NCBI RefSeq assembly: GCF_022012305.1
Contig: NZ_JAKLTM010000002.1
Location: 186,001 to 250,000 of the forward strand
DNA from: Ramlibacter paludis
Lineage (GTDB): Bacteria; Pseudomonadota; Gammaproteobacteria; Burkholderiales; Burkholderiaceae_C
Length of the DNA: 64,000 nucleotides
Direction of reading: 5' to 3'
Under the pieces are notes generated by a model, which saw only the letters and a program-made list of their open reading frames with translations, did not search any database and had not been told where the DNA came from. The stretch's first letter is position 1, and each line of letters begins with the position of its first letter. A program made the position numbers and the translations under genes. Positions 52,701-60,773 of this stretch are shown in pieces.

Positions 52701-52817
52701 CTGCGGCAGCGCCGACAGCGGCAGGAACTTCAGGCCGACGAGGCCGGCCAGCACGATGGCCACCATCAGCAGCGCGGTGGCGACCGGCCGCAGGATGAAA
52801 GGACGGGACGGACTCAT
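49716..52817 (-). CDS. RND efflux permease (MdtB/MuxB-like)
   Basis: A 1033-residue RND permease, partner of the downstream permease. It opens MSPSRPFILRPVATALLMVA, has the conserved relay helix IATGFVVDDAIVMIENIARH and the C-terminal QEAIHQAALLRFRPILMTTL. Its stop overlaps the next permease start by 4 nt. Together with the adaptor and the outer-membrane factor it forms a complete MdtABC-type tripartite pump; such pumps export bile-salt-like compounds, novobiocin and similar molecules, but the substrate here is not known. Confidence 0.95.
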   Translation of the reverse strand: MSPSRPFILRPVATALLMVAIVLAGLVGLKFLPLSALPQVDYPTIQVQTLYPGASPEVMAQTVTAPLERQFGQMPGLARMGSTSAAGVSIVTLQFNLGLALDVAEQQVQAAINAGASLLPADLPAPPVYAKVNPADAPVLTLAITSTTLPLTEVRNIVDTRLALKISQVSGVGLVTLAGGQRPAVRIQADNRALANLGLGLDSVRTVISTANANAAKGSIDGATRSYTINSNDQLLTAKDYQQLVVAFRNGAPIRLSDVAQVVESAENVKLGAWANEHPAIILNVQRQPGANVIATVDAIKKRLPDLQAGLPAAIQVEVLSDRTTGIRASVEHVEIELVLAVVLVVLVIFAFLHSPRATVIASLAVPISLIGTCGVMYLLGYSLNNLSLMALTIATGFVVDDAIVMIENIARHMEEGMPPMEAALKGATEIGFTIISLTVSLVAVLIPLLFMGDVIGRLFREFAVTLAITILISAVVSLTLVPMMSARWLRSRDTGSAHGIGARIQPYFDRVIHHYDRALVWVLARQGLTLLIALGTLVLTVLLYLLIPKGLFPTQDTGQLQVRVEAAQSISYPKMAAVQQDVARMLLESPSVQSIASFVGVDAANNTMLHTGRMLVNLKASRPGLQKVMDDLRNRGQKVAGVRLFLQPVQDLTIESESGPTQYRFALEGSDTAMVGDWATRLVERLRQEKRLANVTTDANATGAAMFVDVDRDTAARVGISASTIDEALYSAFGQRIVSTIFTETNQYRVVLEARPDLGATPDALAGIQIKTSSGEPTPLSAVARISERRAPLQITHVAQYPAATIGFDTAPGVALGNAVKDIRAVAEEMKLPAGVTLTFLGASGAYETSLSNQLWLILAAVVCVYIVLGVLYESYVHPLTILSTLPSAGVGALLALWITGNGLGVIGIIGIILLIGIVKKNAIMMIDFALEAERVEGKSPQEAIHQAALLRFRPILMTTLAALFAAVPLMFGWGEGAELRRPLGLAIFGGLIVSQLLTLFTTPVIYLGFDSLGRRWRRGDGSRAEPGMTTP

Positions 52818-54535
52818 TGGGAGGTCGCGCCGCCCGCCTCGGCCGCCGCGCGGCGTTTCTGGAACTCCTCGCGCCGCTTCGCACGTTCTTCCGGCGACAG
52901 CTTCATGAACTCCTCGCGGCGCTTGGCGCGCTCCTCGGGCGTCAGCTTCTCCCAGCCCGGCGGCATGGCGCGCGGCGCACCGCCGTCGCCACCGCCGGCG
53001 GGTGAGGCCGCCGCGGGCGCGGCATTGGCCACCGCCGCGGCGCCCATGGAGGCCGATGCTGCCGGCGCGGCGGCTTCCCGCTGCCCGCGCGGTCCGCGCG
53101 GTGTTTCGCCATTGCGGGCCGCCGAGGCGCCGGTGAAAGGCTCGGACGCCGACGGCAGCGCCGACGATGCCCCGCCCTGCGGCGCCGAGGCGCCGTCGCG
53201 GCGGCGCCGTCCGCCCTGGCCCATGCCCTGCCCCGGCGTGTCGCCCGGCAGCAGCACGCGCGCGCCGTCGCGCAGGCGGTCCGCGCCTTCGGTGATGACC
53301 TTCTCGCCGATCTGCAGGCCGCTGGTGACCTGCACCTTGTCGTTGACCATCTGGCCGCGCACGACCGGCCGCAGCTTGACGGTGCGGTCGTCCTGCAGCA
53401 CGAACACGTATTCGCCGGTGCTGCTCTGGCGCACCGCCGTCACCGGCACCACCACCGCGTTCTGGATGGTGCGCAGCTGCAGCTGCACGTTGACGAACTG
53501 GCTGGGAAAGAGCTGCAGGCGCGTGTTGTTGAAGCGCGCCTTGGCCTTCACGGTGCCGGTGGTCGTGTCGATCTGGTTGTCGAGCGAGGCGAACACGCCG
53601 TCGTCCAGCAAGGTGGTGCGGGTGCGGTCGAAGGCCTTGACGTCCATGAAAGCGCCGGCGTTGCGCTGCAGCCAGCTGGCGTGGTCCTGCGGCACCGAGA
53701 ATTCCACGTCGATGGGGCTGAGCTTGGTGACGAGGGCCACGCCATTGGTGTCGCCCGTGCTCACCTGGTTGCCGACGTCCACCGTGCGCAGGCCGACGCG
53801 GCCTTCGATCGGCGAGACGATGCGGGTGTACGAGAGGTTCAGGCGTGCCGTGCCTTCGGCCGCCTTGGATCCGACCACGGTGGCTTCCAGCTGGTGCACG
53901 GTGGCGCGCTGCGTGTCGACTTCCTGGCGGGCGATCGAGTCCTGCTTCAGCAGCGTTTCGAAGCGCTCCAGCGTAACCCGGGCGGCCGCGAGCTGCGCTT
54001 CGTCCCGCATGCGCGCGCCCACCGCCTGCTGCACCGCCATCTCGAAGGGCCGCGGATCGATGGTCGCCAGCAGCTGGCCCTTCTTGACCGCCTGGCCTTC
54101 CTTGAACAGCACCTGCGTCAGCACGCCGGACACCTGCGGCCGCACCCGCACGGAGGCCTGCGGCACCACGGTGCCCAGCGCTTCCATGTTGACGGGGATG
54201 TCGGCAGCCTCGGCAACGGCGATGCCGACGGTGGTCGCGCCGCGGCCTCCCGCGCCGCCGGCCCGACCGCCGCCCGAGCCACCGCCGCCACCGCCGCCAC
54301 CGGGCCCGCCGGCACCGCCGGGGCCGCCGCCCGCGCCGCGCTGCGCGGACGAAAGCTGCTCGGGCCGGGTCAGGTCATAGGCCAGCCAGGCCAGGCCGAC
54401 GGCCACGACCAGCGCCAGCACGCTGCCGATCAGGGTGGCGCGGCGGCTCAGTTTGCGGCGGGGGGGCTTGCCCGGGGGGGTGGGCTGCTCGAAATACTCG
54501 GGCGGTTCGGCCGGAGCGGGAGGCATGGCGGGCAT
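52814..54535 (-). CDS. RND efflux periplasmic adaptor (MdtA-like)
   Basis: A 573-residue membrane-fusion protein that links the pump to the channel. An N-terminal membrane anchor (about residues 35-55, TLIGSVLALVVAVGLAWLAY) is followed by a roughly 35-residue glycine-rich linker. Then come the lipoyl/hairpin (PQVSGVLTQVLFKEGQAVKK), beta-barrel and membrane-proximal domains. A long C-terminal tail of about 130 residues is Ala/Pro-rich and ends in a tandem charged repeat (LTPEERAKRREEFMK then LSPEERAKRREEFQK). The ATG at 54535 with AAGAGAA upstream is preferred to a TTG further up. It overlaps the next gene by 4 nt. Confidence 0.92.
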   Translation of the reverse strand: MPAMPPAPAEPPEYFEQPTPPGKPPRRKLSRRATLIGSVLALVVAVGLAWLAYDLTRPEQLSSAQRGAGGGPGGAGGPGGGGGGGGSGGGRAGGAGGRGATTVGIAVAEAADIPVNMEALGTVVPQASVRVRPQVSGVLTQVLFKEGQAVKKGQLLATIDPRPFEMAVQQAVGARMRDEAQLAAARVTLERFETLLKQDSIARQEVDTQRATVHQLEATVVGSKAAEGTARLNLSYTRIVSPIEGRVGLRTVDVGNQVSTGDTNGVALVTKLSPIDVEFSVPQDHASWLQRNAGAFMDVKAFDRTRTTLLDDGVFASLDNQIDTTTGTVKAKARFNNTRLQLFPSQFVNVQLQLRTIQNAVVVPVTAVRQSSTGEYVFVLQDDRTVKLRPVVRGQMVNDKVQVTSGLQIGEKVITEGADRLRDGARVLLPGDTPGQGMGQGGRRRRDGASAPQGGASSALPSASEPFTGASAARNGETPRGPRGQREAAAPAASASMGAAAVANAAPAAASPAGGGDGGAPRAMPPGWEKLTPEERAKRREEFMKLSPEERAKRREEFQKRRAAAEAGGATSQ

Positions 54536-54736
54536 CGGTTCTCTTTCTTGTTCCGTCGATGGCACGGCGGGCAAGTTCAGCAGCCGCAGAGCGTGCGCGC
54601 GGCTGGCTCAGCCAATCGACAGTGGCCGGCGCGAGTCTCTGTAGGCGCTTTCCTGCTGCGTTTCCGGCCAGGCTTTCAGCTTGGGGCCCGGAAATGACGC
54701 CCGCGTGTGCGCACTGTATCGCTTGTGTGAAGTTGC

Positions 54737-56335
54737 TCAGGGCGCAGCCAGCGGCAGCAGCTTCCCCTCGCTGGCCGCGGGCGCCGGCACGCCGAGCAGG
54801 CGCGCCAGCGTCGGCGCGATGTCGACGGTCTGCACCGGCGTCGCCACGGCCTGCGCCTTCATCCAGCGCGGACCCCACAGGAGGATGGGCACGTGCGTGT
54901 CCGCCTCGTGGGGCGAGCCGTGGGTGGCCGTGCTGGTGCCGAACATCCAGCCGGGCCGGGTGGCGTACTGCACGTCGCCCGAGCGCTCGCGGTTGAAGGA
55001 ACGCTGCATGGCGTCGAAGAAGGGCGAGCCGGCCCGGCCGCCCGACTCCAGTTCGCGGCGGGTGTACGCCACGGCGATGCCGTCCTGCGCGGCGAGCACG
55101 TCGCGCGCCGCAGCCGCCACCGTGTCCGCGGCCAGGCCGCGCTGCGCCAGCAAGGCCTTGTCCAGCACCAGGGACGAGGCGGAGCTGCCCAGCACCAGCT
55201 TCGGCACGCCGAAGCGGCTTTCCAGCTGTGCGTTCACCTGCTGCAGCATCTTCGCGCCTTCGATGCGCCCGCCTTCCTGCCCGCGGGCCTTGCTGGTTTC
55301 CGGCGCCGGCGTGAAGCCATGGTCCGCCGACAGCACGGCGACGTAGTTGTCGCGGCCCACGGTCGCATCCAGGTCGCGGAAGAAGTCCTGCAGCAGGCGA
55401 TCGAGCTGCAGCAGGTGGTCCTGCGAGAAGCGCGACTCGGCGCTGAAGGCGTGGTTGACGTAGTCGTGGCCCGAGAGGCTCACCACCAGCAGGTCAGGCA
55501 CGTCGTCGCGTCCCAGCTGTTCCGCGGCGATGGCGGCGCGCGCGAAGTCCAGCGACAGCGCGTCGGCGAAGGGGCTGCGCAGCAACGCGGCGTAGTCGTC
55601 CGTGCGCAGCGGCAGCTGCGCCTTGGGGCCGACCTGGTTGAAGGGCAGCGAACGCGCGTAGGCCGCGTCGGGCAGCAGCGGCTTCCACTCCGTGCCGCGG
55701 TAGCGGTCGGCGCGCTTCTCCGCATTGAAGGCCTCGACCCAGGCGGGATGGCGCGGCATGTAGTAGGTCGTCGAAGCGAACTGCCCGCTGCCGGACATAT
55801 ACATGTACGCGGTGCCGGCATGGCCCGCCGGCAGGATCGCCCCGCGGTCCTTGCCCGAAATGCCGATCACCTTGGCGCGCGGATCGACGCGCCGCATCAC
55901 GTCGCCCAGCGTCTCCACCTTCAGGTTGCGCGGGCTGGTGCCGTCCAGCGGCTTGGTGGCATTGCCGATGTAGGTGGCCGCGGTGTCGCCGGTGCAATAG
56001 ACCTCGGCGCCGGTCGCGGGGTCGCGCCACTCGTTGCCGATGATGCCGTGGCGCGCGGGCGAGGCGCCCGTCAGCAGCGTGGCATGGCCGGCGGCGGTTA
56101 CCGTGAAGGCGTGCGCGTAGTGCGCTTCGCTGAAGGCGACGCCGCGGTCCAGGAAGCGCGCCAGGCCGTCGGGCGCCAGCTGGTCGCGGTAGCCGGTGAC
56201 CTGGCGCTGCGGCAGCCCGTCGACCACGAAGAACACCACGAGCTTCGGCGGCGGCGCGGGCGGCGCGACCGAGCCGCAGGCCGCGAGCAGGAGGACGAGG
56301 AAAAGACTGGTTGCGAGTTTCTTGAGGTTGTTCAT
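54737..56335 (-). CDS. Alkaline-phosphatase-superfamily phosphodiesterase lipoprotein
   Basis: A 532-residue enzyme of the type I phosphodiesterase/nucleotide pyrophosphatase or PafA-like alkaline phosphatase group. The lipobox LLLAAC (Cys at 20 or so) anchors it in the envelope. Metal ligands are Asp in FFVVDGLPQ, the nucleophile Thr in AFTVTAAGHATLLTG, and Asp-His in LSADHGFTP and further His in THGSPHEADTHVP. It hydrolyses phosphate mono- or diesters that cannot be specified. The ATG at 56335 was chosen because the signal peptide begins there. It lies 5 nt after the methyltransferase gene. Confidence 0.88.
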   Translation of the reverse strand: MNNLKKLATSLFLVLLLAACGSVAPPAPPPKLVVFFVVDGLPQRQVTGYRDQLAPDGLARFLDRGVAFSEAHYAHAFTVTAAGHATLLTGASPARHGIIGNEWRDPATGAEVYCTGDTAATYIGNATKPLDGTSPRNLKVETLGDVMRRVDPRAKVIGISGKDRGAILPAGHAGTAYMYMSGSGQFASTTYYMPRHPAWVEAFNAEKRADRYRGTEWKPLLPDAAYARSLPFNQVGPKAQLPLRTDDYAALLRSPFADALSLDFARAAIAAEQLGRDDVPDLLVVSLSGHDYVNHAFSAESRFSQDHLLQLDRLLQDFFRDLDATVGRDNYVAVLSADHGFTPAPETSKARGQEGGRIEGAKMLQQVNAQLESRFGVPKLVLGSSASSLVLDKALLAQRGLAADTVAAAARDVLAAQDGIAVAYTRRELESGGRAGSPFFDAMQRSFNRERSGDVQYATRPGWMFGTSTATHGSPHEADTHVPILLWGPRWMKAQAVATPVQTVDIAPTLARLLGVPAPAASEGKLLPLAAP

Positions 56336-56340
56336 CTTTT

Positions 56341-56991
56341 TCAATGCATGGCCACCCGGCCGCTCAGGATGTAGATGCCGCCCATCCACGCGCTTTGCAC
56401 GTGCACGTCGTCGAGGTGGCTGGCGAGGCGGTCCCAGGGGCAGTCCAGCCCGTCCAGCGAAGACACGGAATACAGCGCGGCGCCGAGCACGAAGGCGTTG
56501 GTGGCCACCATCCAGGGCGGCGCCCATTGCAGGCCGGTGGCCGCGACGTGGGCGCCCGGCTTCAGGTGCGCCAGCACGTGGCCCAGCGCAGCGGGATCGC
56601 GCAGCACGTCGTGCGTGAAGTGGAACAGCGCGGCATCGGCCCGGCCTTGCAGCGGCGCGTCGGCGGCGCCGGCGCGCACCAGTTCGACGTTGCGCCAGTG
56701 GTGCGCGGTGATGCGTTCGACCGCGCGCACCAGCATGTCGGGACTGGGATCGACGCCGACGATGTGGCCGCGCGGGCCGATGCGCTGCTCCAGCGCCTCG
56801 AAGCTGAGGCCCGTGCCGCAGCCGACGTCCAGCACCGTGTCGCCGTCATGCAGGTCCAGCTGCGCGATGGCCTCGCCGCGCAGCGGCTCGAAGGGCAGCA
56901 GTTCCAGGTCGTAGCGGTCCGCGCGCCGGCGGTACTGCAGCAGCGCGGCGGAAAGGTCGGGCGGCCGGCGCCCGCCGGAAGGCATCGCCAT
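56341..56991 (-). CDS. Class I SAM-dependent methyltransferase
   Basis: A 216-residue methyltransferase. The SAM-binding motif I reads TVLDVGCGTGLSFEAL, the acidic end of strand 2 is in GVDPSPDMLVRA, and RAGAADAPLQGRADAALFHF is motif II/III. It lacks a methyl-acceptor clue. The start is ATG 56991 (MAMPSGG); the in-frame ATG two codons later is possible. It stands between the universal stress protein and the phosphodiesterase on the same strand with gaps of 14 and 5 nt, so the three may be co-transcribed. Confidence 0.85.
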   Translation of the reverse strand: MAMPSGGRRPPDLSAALLQYRRRADRYDLELLPFEPLRGEAIAQLDLHDGDTVLDVGCGTGLSFEALEQRIGPRGHIVGVDPSPDMLVRAVERITAHHWRNVELVRAGAADAPLQGRADAALFHFTHDVLRDPAALGHVLAHLKPGAHVAATGLQWAPPWMVATNAFVLGAALYSVSSLDGLDCPWDRLASHLDDVHVQSAWMGGIYILSGRVAMH

Positions 56992-57005
56992 GGCGAAGGC
57001 CCGGC

Positions 57006-57443
57006 CTAGCGCGTGATCACCACCAGCACGCTGCAGGGCGCATGCTCGATCAGCGCACCGGAGATGGAGCCGCGCCACCAGCGGGCGGCCCAGCTGTCCA
57101 GGTGCTTGTGGCCGACGATCACGAGGTCGGCGGAGATCTTGCGCGCGTACTTGGTGATTTCCTCGATGGCTTCGCCGGTCACCACCTCGCCGCGGGCGGA
57201 CCAGCCCGACTCCTCGAGGCGGCGCAGGCCGTCCTCGAGCACCCCGCGGTACTTCTTCTTCTCGCGCTCCTCGAGCTCGACGTCGTAGACGCCGCCCTCG
57301 AGGCCGACGAAGCTCATGGCCGAAGGCATCACGGCGACCAGGTGCAGTTCCGACTGGCTCCACATGGCCAGTTCCTTGCAATCCAGCAAGGCCTTCTGGC
57401 CGGCATCGGAGCCGTCATAGGCGACCAGGATCTTCTTGTACAT
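57006..57443 (-). CDS. Universal stress protein (UspA family)
   Basis: A 145-residue UspA-fold protein (YKKILVAYDGSDAGQKALLD at the N-terminus, LVIVGHKHLDSWAARWWRGS and APCSVLVVITR at the end). The usual ATP-binding G-x2-G-x9-G(S/T) is only partly kept: the second Gly is His in GHKH, so nucleotide binding is doubtful. It is cytoplasmic and presumably stress-induced. It is separated from cobQ by 119 bp. Confidence 0.9.
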   Translation of the reverse strand: MYKKILVAYDGSDAGQKALLDCKELAMWSQSELHLVAVMPSAMSFVGLEGGVYDVELEEREKKKYRGVLEDGLRRLEESGWSARGEVVTGEAIEEITKYARKISADLVIVGHKHLDSWAARWWRGSISGALIEHAPCSVLVVITR

Positions 57444-57562
57444 GGCTTGCCCCCAAGACGTGCCGCGAGCGGGTTGCCACGGCTGCGCGAAGCATAGACC
57501 CCCCGAGCGGCCTTTCGCAATCGCGGGATTGGGCGTTTTCCCTGACTTCCGGGACGCCGGCG

Positions 57563-59020
57563 TCAGCAGGCGATCAGCCCGGGGAGCACCCCGGGCTCGA
57601 AATGCGCTTCGACGCAATCCGCCAACCCGTCGAAGACCGTCTCCAGCGATGGGACGGCGGCGCCGAACAGCGCCTGCAGCACCGCGGCGTCCTCGAACAG
57701 GCCGTGCAGGTACACCCCCAGCACGTTGCCCGCCGAGTTCTGCCAGCCCAGGCCGTCCGGCAGCACGGCGCGGGCGGGGGCCATCGCCGGATGCTGCGCG
57801 GTCTGGCCATGGTGGATCTCGTAGCCGCGCGCCGCCACCCCGGCCAGCGCCGCCCAGGGGCCGCCCATCGCGCCGAATTGCACCGTGGCATGGCGCACCG
57901 TCTTGCGGGCGGCGAACTGCGTCACCAGCGGCAGCAGGCCCAGCCCGGGACCGTTGCCGTCGATCGCCTCGGTGTCGACCAGCGCCTCGCCCAGCATCTG
58001 GAGGCCGCCGCAGATGCCCAGGACCCGCCCGCCCGCTTCGGCATGCGCGGCGATGGCCCGGTCCAGGCCCTGCGCGCGCAGCCACGCGAGGTCGCTGCTG
58101 GTGTGCTTGGAGCCGGGCAGCACGATCCAGTCGGCACCGGCCGCCTCCGCCGGCGTGCGCACCCAGCGCAGGCGCAGGCCCGGCACGTTGCGCAGCGGCT
58201 GGAACTCGTCGAGGTTGCTGATGCGCGGATAGGCGACCACCGCCACGGTGAGCCGCACCGGGCCGCCGGCGGCGCCCCCATCGTCGTGGAAGATGCCGTC
58301 CTCCTCCGGCAGGCCGTGGCCCCGCTGCATCGGCAGCACCGCCAGCGTGGGCACGCCGGTCAGGTCCTGCAGTTGCTGCGGGCCGGGCGCCAGCAGCGCG
58401 GCGTCGCCGCGGAACTTGTTCAACACGAAGCCATGGAGCAGCGCCCGGTCCTCGGGCGGCAGCAGCGCCCAGGTGCCGTACAGGTGCGCGAAGGCGCCGC
58501 CGCGGTCGATGTCGGTCACGAGCAGGCAGCGCGCGGCGGCGTGGCGGGCGACGCGCAGGTTGACGTAGTCGCTGGCCATCAGGTTGATCTCGGCGGGCGA
58601 GCCGGCGCCCTCGATCACCACCACGTCGTTCTCCGCCCGCAGCGCATCGAGCGCGCGCGCGACGTGCGGCCAGACGTGCTCGCTGCGGCTGCGCCACGGC
58701 ATGGCGCCGAGCGCGGGATCCACCTGCCCGAGCAGCACGACCTGGCTGTGGTCGTCGCGCTCGGGCTTCAGCAGCACGGGATTCATGCGCACGTCCGGCT
58801 CGGCCCGGGCGGCCAGCGCCTGGAAGTACTGCGCGCTGCCGATCTCGCCCAGCCCGCCATCGGGCGCGGCGACGACGCGCGCGTTGTTGGACATGTTCTG
58901 AGCCTTGAACGGCGCCACCTTCAGGCCCTGGCGCGCGAACCAGCGGCACAGCGCCGTGGCCAGCCAGCTCTTGCCGGCGCCGCTGCTGGTGCCCAGCACC
59001 ATGACGCAGCGCGCCCTCAT
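57563..59020 (-). CDS. cobQ: Cobyric acid synthase
   Basis: A 485-residue ATP-dependent amidotransferase that amidates four carboxylates of adenosylcobyrinic diamide using glutamine. The N-terminal P-loop VLGTSSGAGKSWLATALC begins the synthetase domain. The glutaminase domain carries the nucleophile Cys in RVLGICGGLQMLG and the catalytic His in YEIHHGQTAQ. It closes the cobalamin uptake operon; its ATG overlaps the ATPase stop by 4 nt. The presence of one de novo/salvage enzyme beside uptake genes suggests use of imported corrinoids. Confidence 0.95.
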   Translation of the reverse strand: MRARCVMVLGTSSGAGKSWLATALCRWFARQGLKVAPFKAQNMSNNARVVAAPDGGLGEIGSAQYFQALAARAEPDVRMNPVLLKPERDDHSQVVLLGQVDPALGAMPWRSRSEHVWPHVARALDALRAENDVVVIEGAGSPAEINLMASDYVNLRVARHAAARCLLVTDIDRGGAFAHLYGTWALLPPEDRALLHGFVLNKFRGDAALLAPGPQQLQDLTGVPTLAVLPMQRGHGLPEEDGIFHDDGGAAGGPVRLTVAVVAYPRISNLDEFQPLRNVPGLRLRWVRTPAEAAGADWIVLPGSKHTSSDLAWLRAQGLDRAIAAHAEAGGRVLGICGGLQMLGEALVDTEAIDGNGPGLGLLPLVTQFAARKTVRHATVQFGAMGGPWAALAGVAARGYEIHHGQTAQHPAMAPARAVLPDGLGWQNSAGNVLGVYLHGLFEDAAVLQALFGAAVPSLETVFDGLADCVEAHFEPGVLPGLIAC

Positions 59021-59793
59021 GGCAGCGGCGCCTCCTGCGGCAAGGCGACCCAGCGGCCGGCAACGGCATGCACGGCGATCCGCTCGCCGAACACGCTTTC
59101 CAGCGCGCGGTGCGTGGCCGGGTCATTGCAGGCGCCATGGTGCACGACGCGGCCGCGCGCCAGCAGCACCAGGTCGTCGGCCTGCAGCGCCATGCCGATC
59201 TCGTGCAGCACGCTGATCGCCGTGCCGCCACGCGCGACGTGCCGGCGCACGATGGCCAGCCAGTCGGCCTGGTGCGGCGGGTCCAGGTGCGTGAGCGGCT
59301 CGTCCATGAGGAGAAGCGGGGCGCGCACGGCCAGCGCGCGCGCGAGCAGCACGCGCTGGCGCTCGCCGCCCGAGAGTTCGCCGAGCGGCCGCGCGCGCCA
59401 GTCCCAGCTCTGGGTTTCTTCCATGGCCGCGCGCACGGCCGCATGGTCCTCGACGCTGGCCGCGCCCAGCCAGTCCTGGTGCGGCAGGCGGCCCAGCATG
59501 ACGACGTCGCGCGCCAGCAGGTCCTCGGCGCCGCCCTCGCCCTGCCCCAGCCAGGCCAGCGCCCTGGCGCGTTCACGCGGCCGCCAGTTCGCCGCCTCGC
59601 GTTCCAGCAGCTGCACGCGCCCCTGGGCCGGCAGCAACTGCGCCAGGGCTTTCAGCAGCGTGGTCTTGCCCGCGCCATTGGGGCCGGCCACGGCGGTCCA
59701 GCGGCCGGCGGGCAGGCGCAGGTTGATGCCGTGCAGCACCTCGCGGCCGCCGAGGGCCACGCGCAGGTCGGCGCACTGGATCGCCACGCTCAT
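59017..59793 (-). CDS. btuD: Cobalamin ABC transporter ATPase (BtuD-like)
   Basis: A 258-residue ABC ATPase of the FecCD/BtuCD group. Walker A is GPNGAGKTTL, the signature LSGGERQR, Walker B LLLMDEPLTHLD, and the switch His is in VLHEIGMA. It pairs with the permease gene, whose stop overlaps its ATG (ATGA), and overlaps cobQ. Together with the binding protein and TonB receptor it should import cobalamin or a corrinoid; iron-siderophore use is the alternative, made less likely by cobQ. Confidence 0.92.
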   Translation of the reverse strand: MSVAIQCADLRVALGGREVLHGINLRLPAGRWTAVAGPNGAGKTTLLKALAQLLPAQGRVQLLEREAANWRPRERARALAWLGQGEGGAEDLLARDVVMLGRLPHQDWLGAASVEDHAAVRAAMEETQSWDWRARPLGELSGGERQRVLLARALAVRAPLLLMDEPLTHLDPPHQADWLAIVRRHVARGGTAISVLHEIGMALQADDLVLLARGRVVHHGACNDPATHRALESVFGERIAVHAVAGRWVALPQEAPLP

Positions 59794-60773
59794 AGCGGCC
59801 TCCGGTGCATGAGGTACAGGAGGTAGCCGCCGCCCAGCACCGAGGTCAGCACGCCGACCGGCAGCTCGCGTGGCGCCAGCAGCCAGCGCGCCAGCACGTC
59901 GGCGGCCAGCAGCAGCACGCCGCCGCCCAGCGCAGATAGCGGCAGCAGCCAGCGGTGCGTCGGCTTCACGAGCGCCCGCACCAGGTGCGGCGCGACGAGG
60001 CCGATGAAAGCCACCAGGCCGACGTGCGCCACCGCGGCACCGGTCGCGAGGGCCATGATCGCCACCAGCGCGATACGCACAGGCGCCAGCGCGATGCCCA
60101 GGCTGGCCGCCGCGGTCTCGCCCAGCGCCAGCGCGTCGAGCGCGCGGCTGCACGCTGCTGCCGCGACGAGGCCCAGCGCGAGCACCCCGGCCAGCGTGAC
60201 CACGCTGCTCCAGCCCAGGAAGCTGGTGGTTCCGAGCAGGAAGGCCTGCATCGCCCGCAGCACGTCGGGCGCGAGGAACATCACCAGCGCCGCGAAGGCG
60301 CCGAACACCATGCCGACGATGACGCCGGCCAGCAGCAGGCGCAGCGTCTGCTGCACGCCGCGCGCCAGCGCCAGCGTGATGGCGACGGCCGCGGTCGCGC
60401 CGACGAAGGCCGCGCCGGTGAGGCCCAGGTGCGCGACCCAGCCCGCCGCCGGCGTCAGTCCCAGCACGACCAGCAACACGGCGACACCCAGCGCGGCGCC
60501 GGAAGCGCTGCCCAGGAGGTAGGGATCGGCCAGCGGATTGCGGAACAGGCCTTGCGCGACCGCGCCCGCCAGGCCGAGCAGCGCGCCGGCCAGCCAGGCG
60601 CCCAAGGTGCGTGGCAGGCGGATGTCCCGGACGATCGCGAGATTGGCCGGGGCCGCATCCATCAGAGGCTCCCAGCCGAGGCTGCCGACCGCGATGCCCA
60701 CCGCGCAGAGCAAGGCGCTGGCTGCCAGCAGCACGCCGCCGAGCGGCGCGGGCGAACGCAGCACGGCGCTCAC
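59790..60773 (-). CDS. btuC: Cobalamin ABC transporter permease (FecCD/BtuC family)
   Basis: A 327-residue permease with about ten membrane helices. The FecCD signatures are RLPRTLGAWLAGALLGLAGA, NPLADPYLLGSASGAALGVA and the coupling-helix region GLVAFIGLVAPHLVRALV. The GTG at 60773 overlaps the binding-protein stop (GTGA), matching the coupling used elsewhere in this operon. An upstream ATG at 60806 would overlap by 37 nt and was not preferred. Confidence 0.93.
   Translation of the reverse strand: MSAVLRSPAPLGGVLLAASALLCAVGIAVGSLGWEPLMDAAPANLAIVRDIRLPRTLGAWLAGALLGLAGAVAQGLFRNPLADPYLLGSASGAALGVAVLLVVLGLTPAAGWVAHLGLTGAAFVGATAAVAITLALARGVQQTLRLLLAGVIVGMVFGAFAALVMFLAPDVLRAMQAFLLGTTSFLGWSSVVTLAGVLALGLVAAAACSRALDALALGETAAASLGIALAPVRIALVAIMALATGAAVAHVGLVAFIGLVAPHLVRALVKPTHRWLLPLSALGGGVLLLAADVLARWLLAPRELPVGVLTSVLGGGYLLYLMHRRPL

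Noticed and set aside
46468..54380. Very long plus-strand open frames opposite the RND operon
   Set aside because: They are His/Arg/Gln-rich antisense shadows of conserved RND proteins.
57443..57563. Cobalamin riboswitch near cobQ
   Set aside because: The 119-bp gap has no conserved B12-box-like element, and cobQ is translationally coupled to the transporter genes; a riboswitch would be expected beyond 64000.
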